Program-made: the position numbers and the translations under genes
In this document: in pieces, positions 6,670 through 7,215 of the stretch
Numbering within the stretch: position 1 is the stretch's first letter
Layout: each line of letters begins with the position of its first letter
Source: Actinomycetes bacterium
GTDB taxonomy: Bacteria > Actinomycetota > Acidimicrobiia > Acidimicrobiales > Acidimicrobiaceae
Length of the DNA: 7,215 bases
Direction of reading: 5' to 3'
Assembly (NCBI GenBank): GCA_021844725.1
Contig: JAKBSX010000139.1
Coordinates: forward strand, 1 to 7,215
Notes under the pieces: generated by a model
What the model was told of the DNA's origin: nothing
Seen by the model: the letters and a program-made list of their open reading frames with translations, nothing else
Databases searched by the model: none

Positions 6670-7118
6670 TGAGGAAACATCTCAACGGGAGCGGTTCTGG
6701 CTCTTCCATGGTGACCGACAGTGATGAGGTTCTTTTAGTTCCAGTGGGATGTCCCATCGATGAACGTCAACGATTAGACCAAGCGCTTTTTGATTACGCC
6801 CTTGTCCGGTCCATTGATCAGCTTGATGGGGTTCTTCCACCTAGAGATACATTAGTGGTAGCGCTTTGGTCTGATTCGGTGGATTTGTTGGCAGTCGGTG
6901 AGCGGGCAGGCGATTTGAATTCGGTGCGATCGCCTTCTACCCGAGTGGTGGGATTGTACCTGGACCCCGATCGGACTTCCGTGCTCGCAGGTGGAGATAC
7001 CGGTGAGTTCGTCGAACTGAGTTGGCTGCGAGACCTTTCTGACATGGTGATAATCTCGTCTGACGTTGGCGTAGTCGAGGAGTTGGTGACCACCTTGGCT
7101 CAGTCTGCGCTTGGATAA
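6669..7118 (+). CDS. Small uncharacterised protein coupled to the Rieske oxygenase
   Basis: I do not recognise a family. The ATG shares its A with the oxygenase stop (TGATG at 6667-6671), a classic arrangement for translational coupling. The protein has 149 residues, is acidic, and has a Ser/Gly-rich N-terminus (residues 7-13). It then shows alternating hydrophobic strands and helices: EVLLVPVG (20-27), a helix around 32-50, DTLVVALW (60-67), RVVGLYLD (92-99), DMVIISSD (125-132) and a final helix 133-148. This looks like a compact alpha/beta fold. It has one cysteine (Cys28), no metal-binding cluster, no signal peptide and no membrane segment. It is not a dioxygenase beta subunit or ferredoxin by any motif I can see. 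ATG 6708 (residue 14) is an alternative start, but its nearest purine stretch is about 16 bases away. Context suggests an accessory role for the oxygenase or transporter; that is inference. Confidence 0.7.
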   Translation: MRKHLNGSGSGSSMVTDSDEVLLVPVGCPIDERQRLDQALFDYALVRSIDQLDGVLPPRDTLVVALWSDSVDLLAVGERAGDLNSVRSPSTRVVGLYLDPDRTSVLAGGDTGEFVELSWLRDLSDMVIISSDVGVVEELVTTLAQSALG

Positions 7119-7215
7119 TCTCTCCTCTGAACAACTTGCTATATCTAAAGCAGTGATACTTGCCCGGCTCATCCACCCCGGATCAGACCGAAAGAGTTAC
7201 AACTGGATATTGAAC
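7111..7215 (+). CDS. Possible start of a further gene, cut by the window end
   Basis: A frame with no stop opens after the TGA at 7087-7089 and runs off the window. From TTG 7111 it gives 35 residues with a natural-looking composition: an amphipathic start, then KAVILARLIHPGSDRK (14-29). The TTG would overlap the preceding stop (7116-7118) by eight bases, matching the tight packing of the gene before it. GTG 7153 is an alternative start. There is no good ribosome binding site for either; GAGGAG at 7077-7082 is too far away. The ARLIHPGS stretch faintly recalls N-terminal parts of some IS4/IS1634-type transposases, but it is too short to name. Confidence 0.35.
   Translation, partial: MDNLSSEQLAISKAVILARLIHPGSDRKSYNWILN

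Noticed and set aside
6127..6757. Minus-strand open frames across the end of the oxygenase gene
   Set aside because: They lie opposite conserved oxygenase coding sequence, have no recognisable motifs and are shadows.
1..7215. CAACTGGAT at both the first bases and 7200-7208, suggesting a circular sequence or terminal repeat
   Set aside because: Only nine bases match and then the sequences diverge; a chance match, and the left end is already suspect.

Overview
This window probably comes from an uncultured actinobacterium, perhaps an Acidimicrobiia-type lineage. The base composition is moderate (close to half G+C by eye). The first gene matches the acyl-CoA-reductase-like SDR proteins that actinobacteria carry fused to a HAD-IB phosphatase. 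The small membrane protein has a basic, proline-rich tail that I associate with actinobacterial membrane proteins. Several genes appear to start at TTG or GTG. The taxonomic call is inference from gene content; there is no rRNA or marker gene here.

Left part, minus strand (1-2017): a four-helix membrane protein of unknown function (1565-2017) lies upstream of an SDR-type fatty acyl-CoA reductase-like gene (40-1476). The latter is cut off at the window edge. The first 49 bases are an exact reverse complement of 149-197, inside the same gene, so its apparent stop codon lies in an inverted copy of its own sequence. This looks like a chimera or assembly artefact at a contig end. The real protein probably continues, most likely into a HAD-IB domain.

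Middle (2018-2611): an AT-rich divergent intergenic region, a tRNA-Val (anticodon CAC, 2269-2342) on the plus strand, and a non-coding leader with a small perfect palindrome before the next gene.

Right part, plus strand (2612-7215): a run of co-directional genes. It holds a ribose-type (RbsC/BPD_transp_2) ABC permease, a double-domain RbsA-type ATPase, a Rieske non-haem iron oxygenase of the phthalate-dioxygenase-like class, a small uncharacterised protein that overlaps the oxygenase stop by one base, and a partial open frame that overlaps the small protein and runs off the window. The likely reading is a catabolic module in which the transporter brings in a small molecule and the oxygenase hydroxylates or demethylates it or a derivative. 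The substrate is unknown. No periplasmic binding protein, reductase or ferredoxin is visible, and these must be encoded elsewhere if the parts work together. I see no CRISPR array, complete insertion sequence or phage gene.
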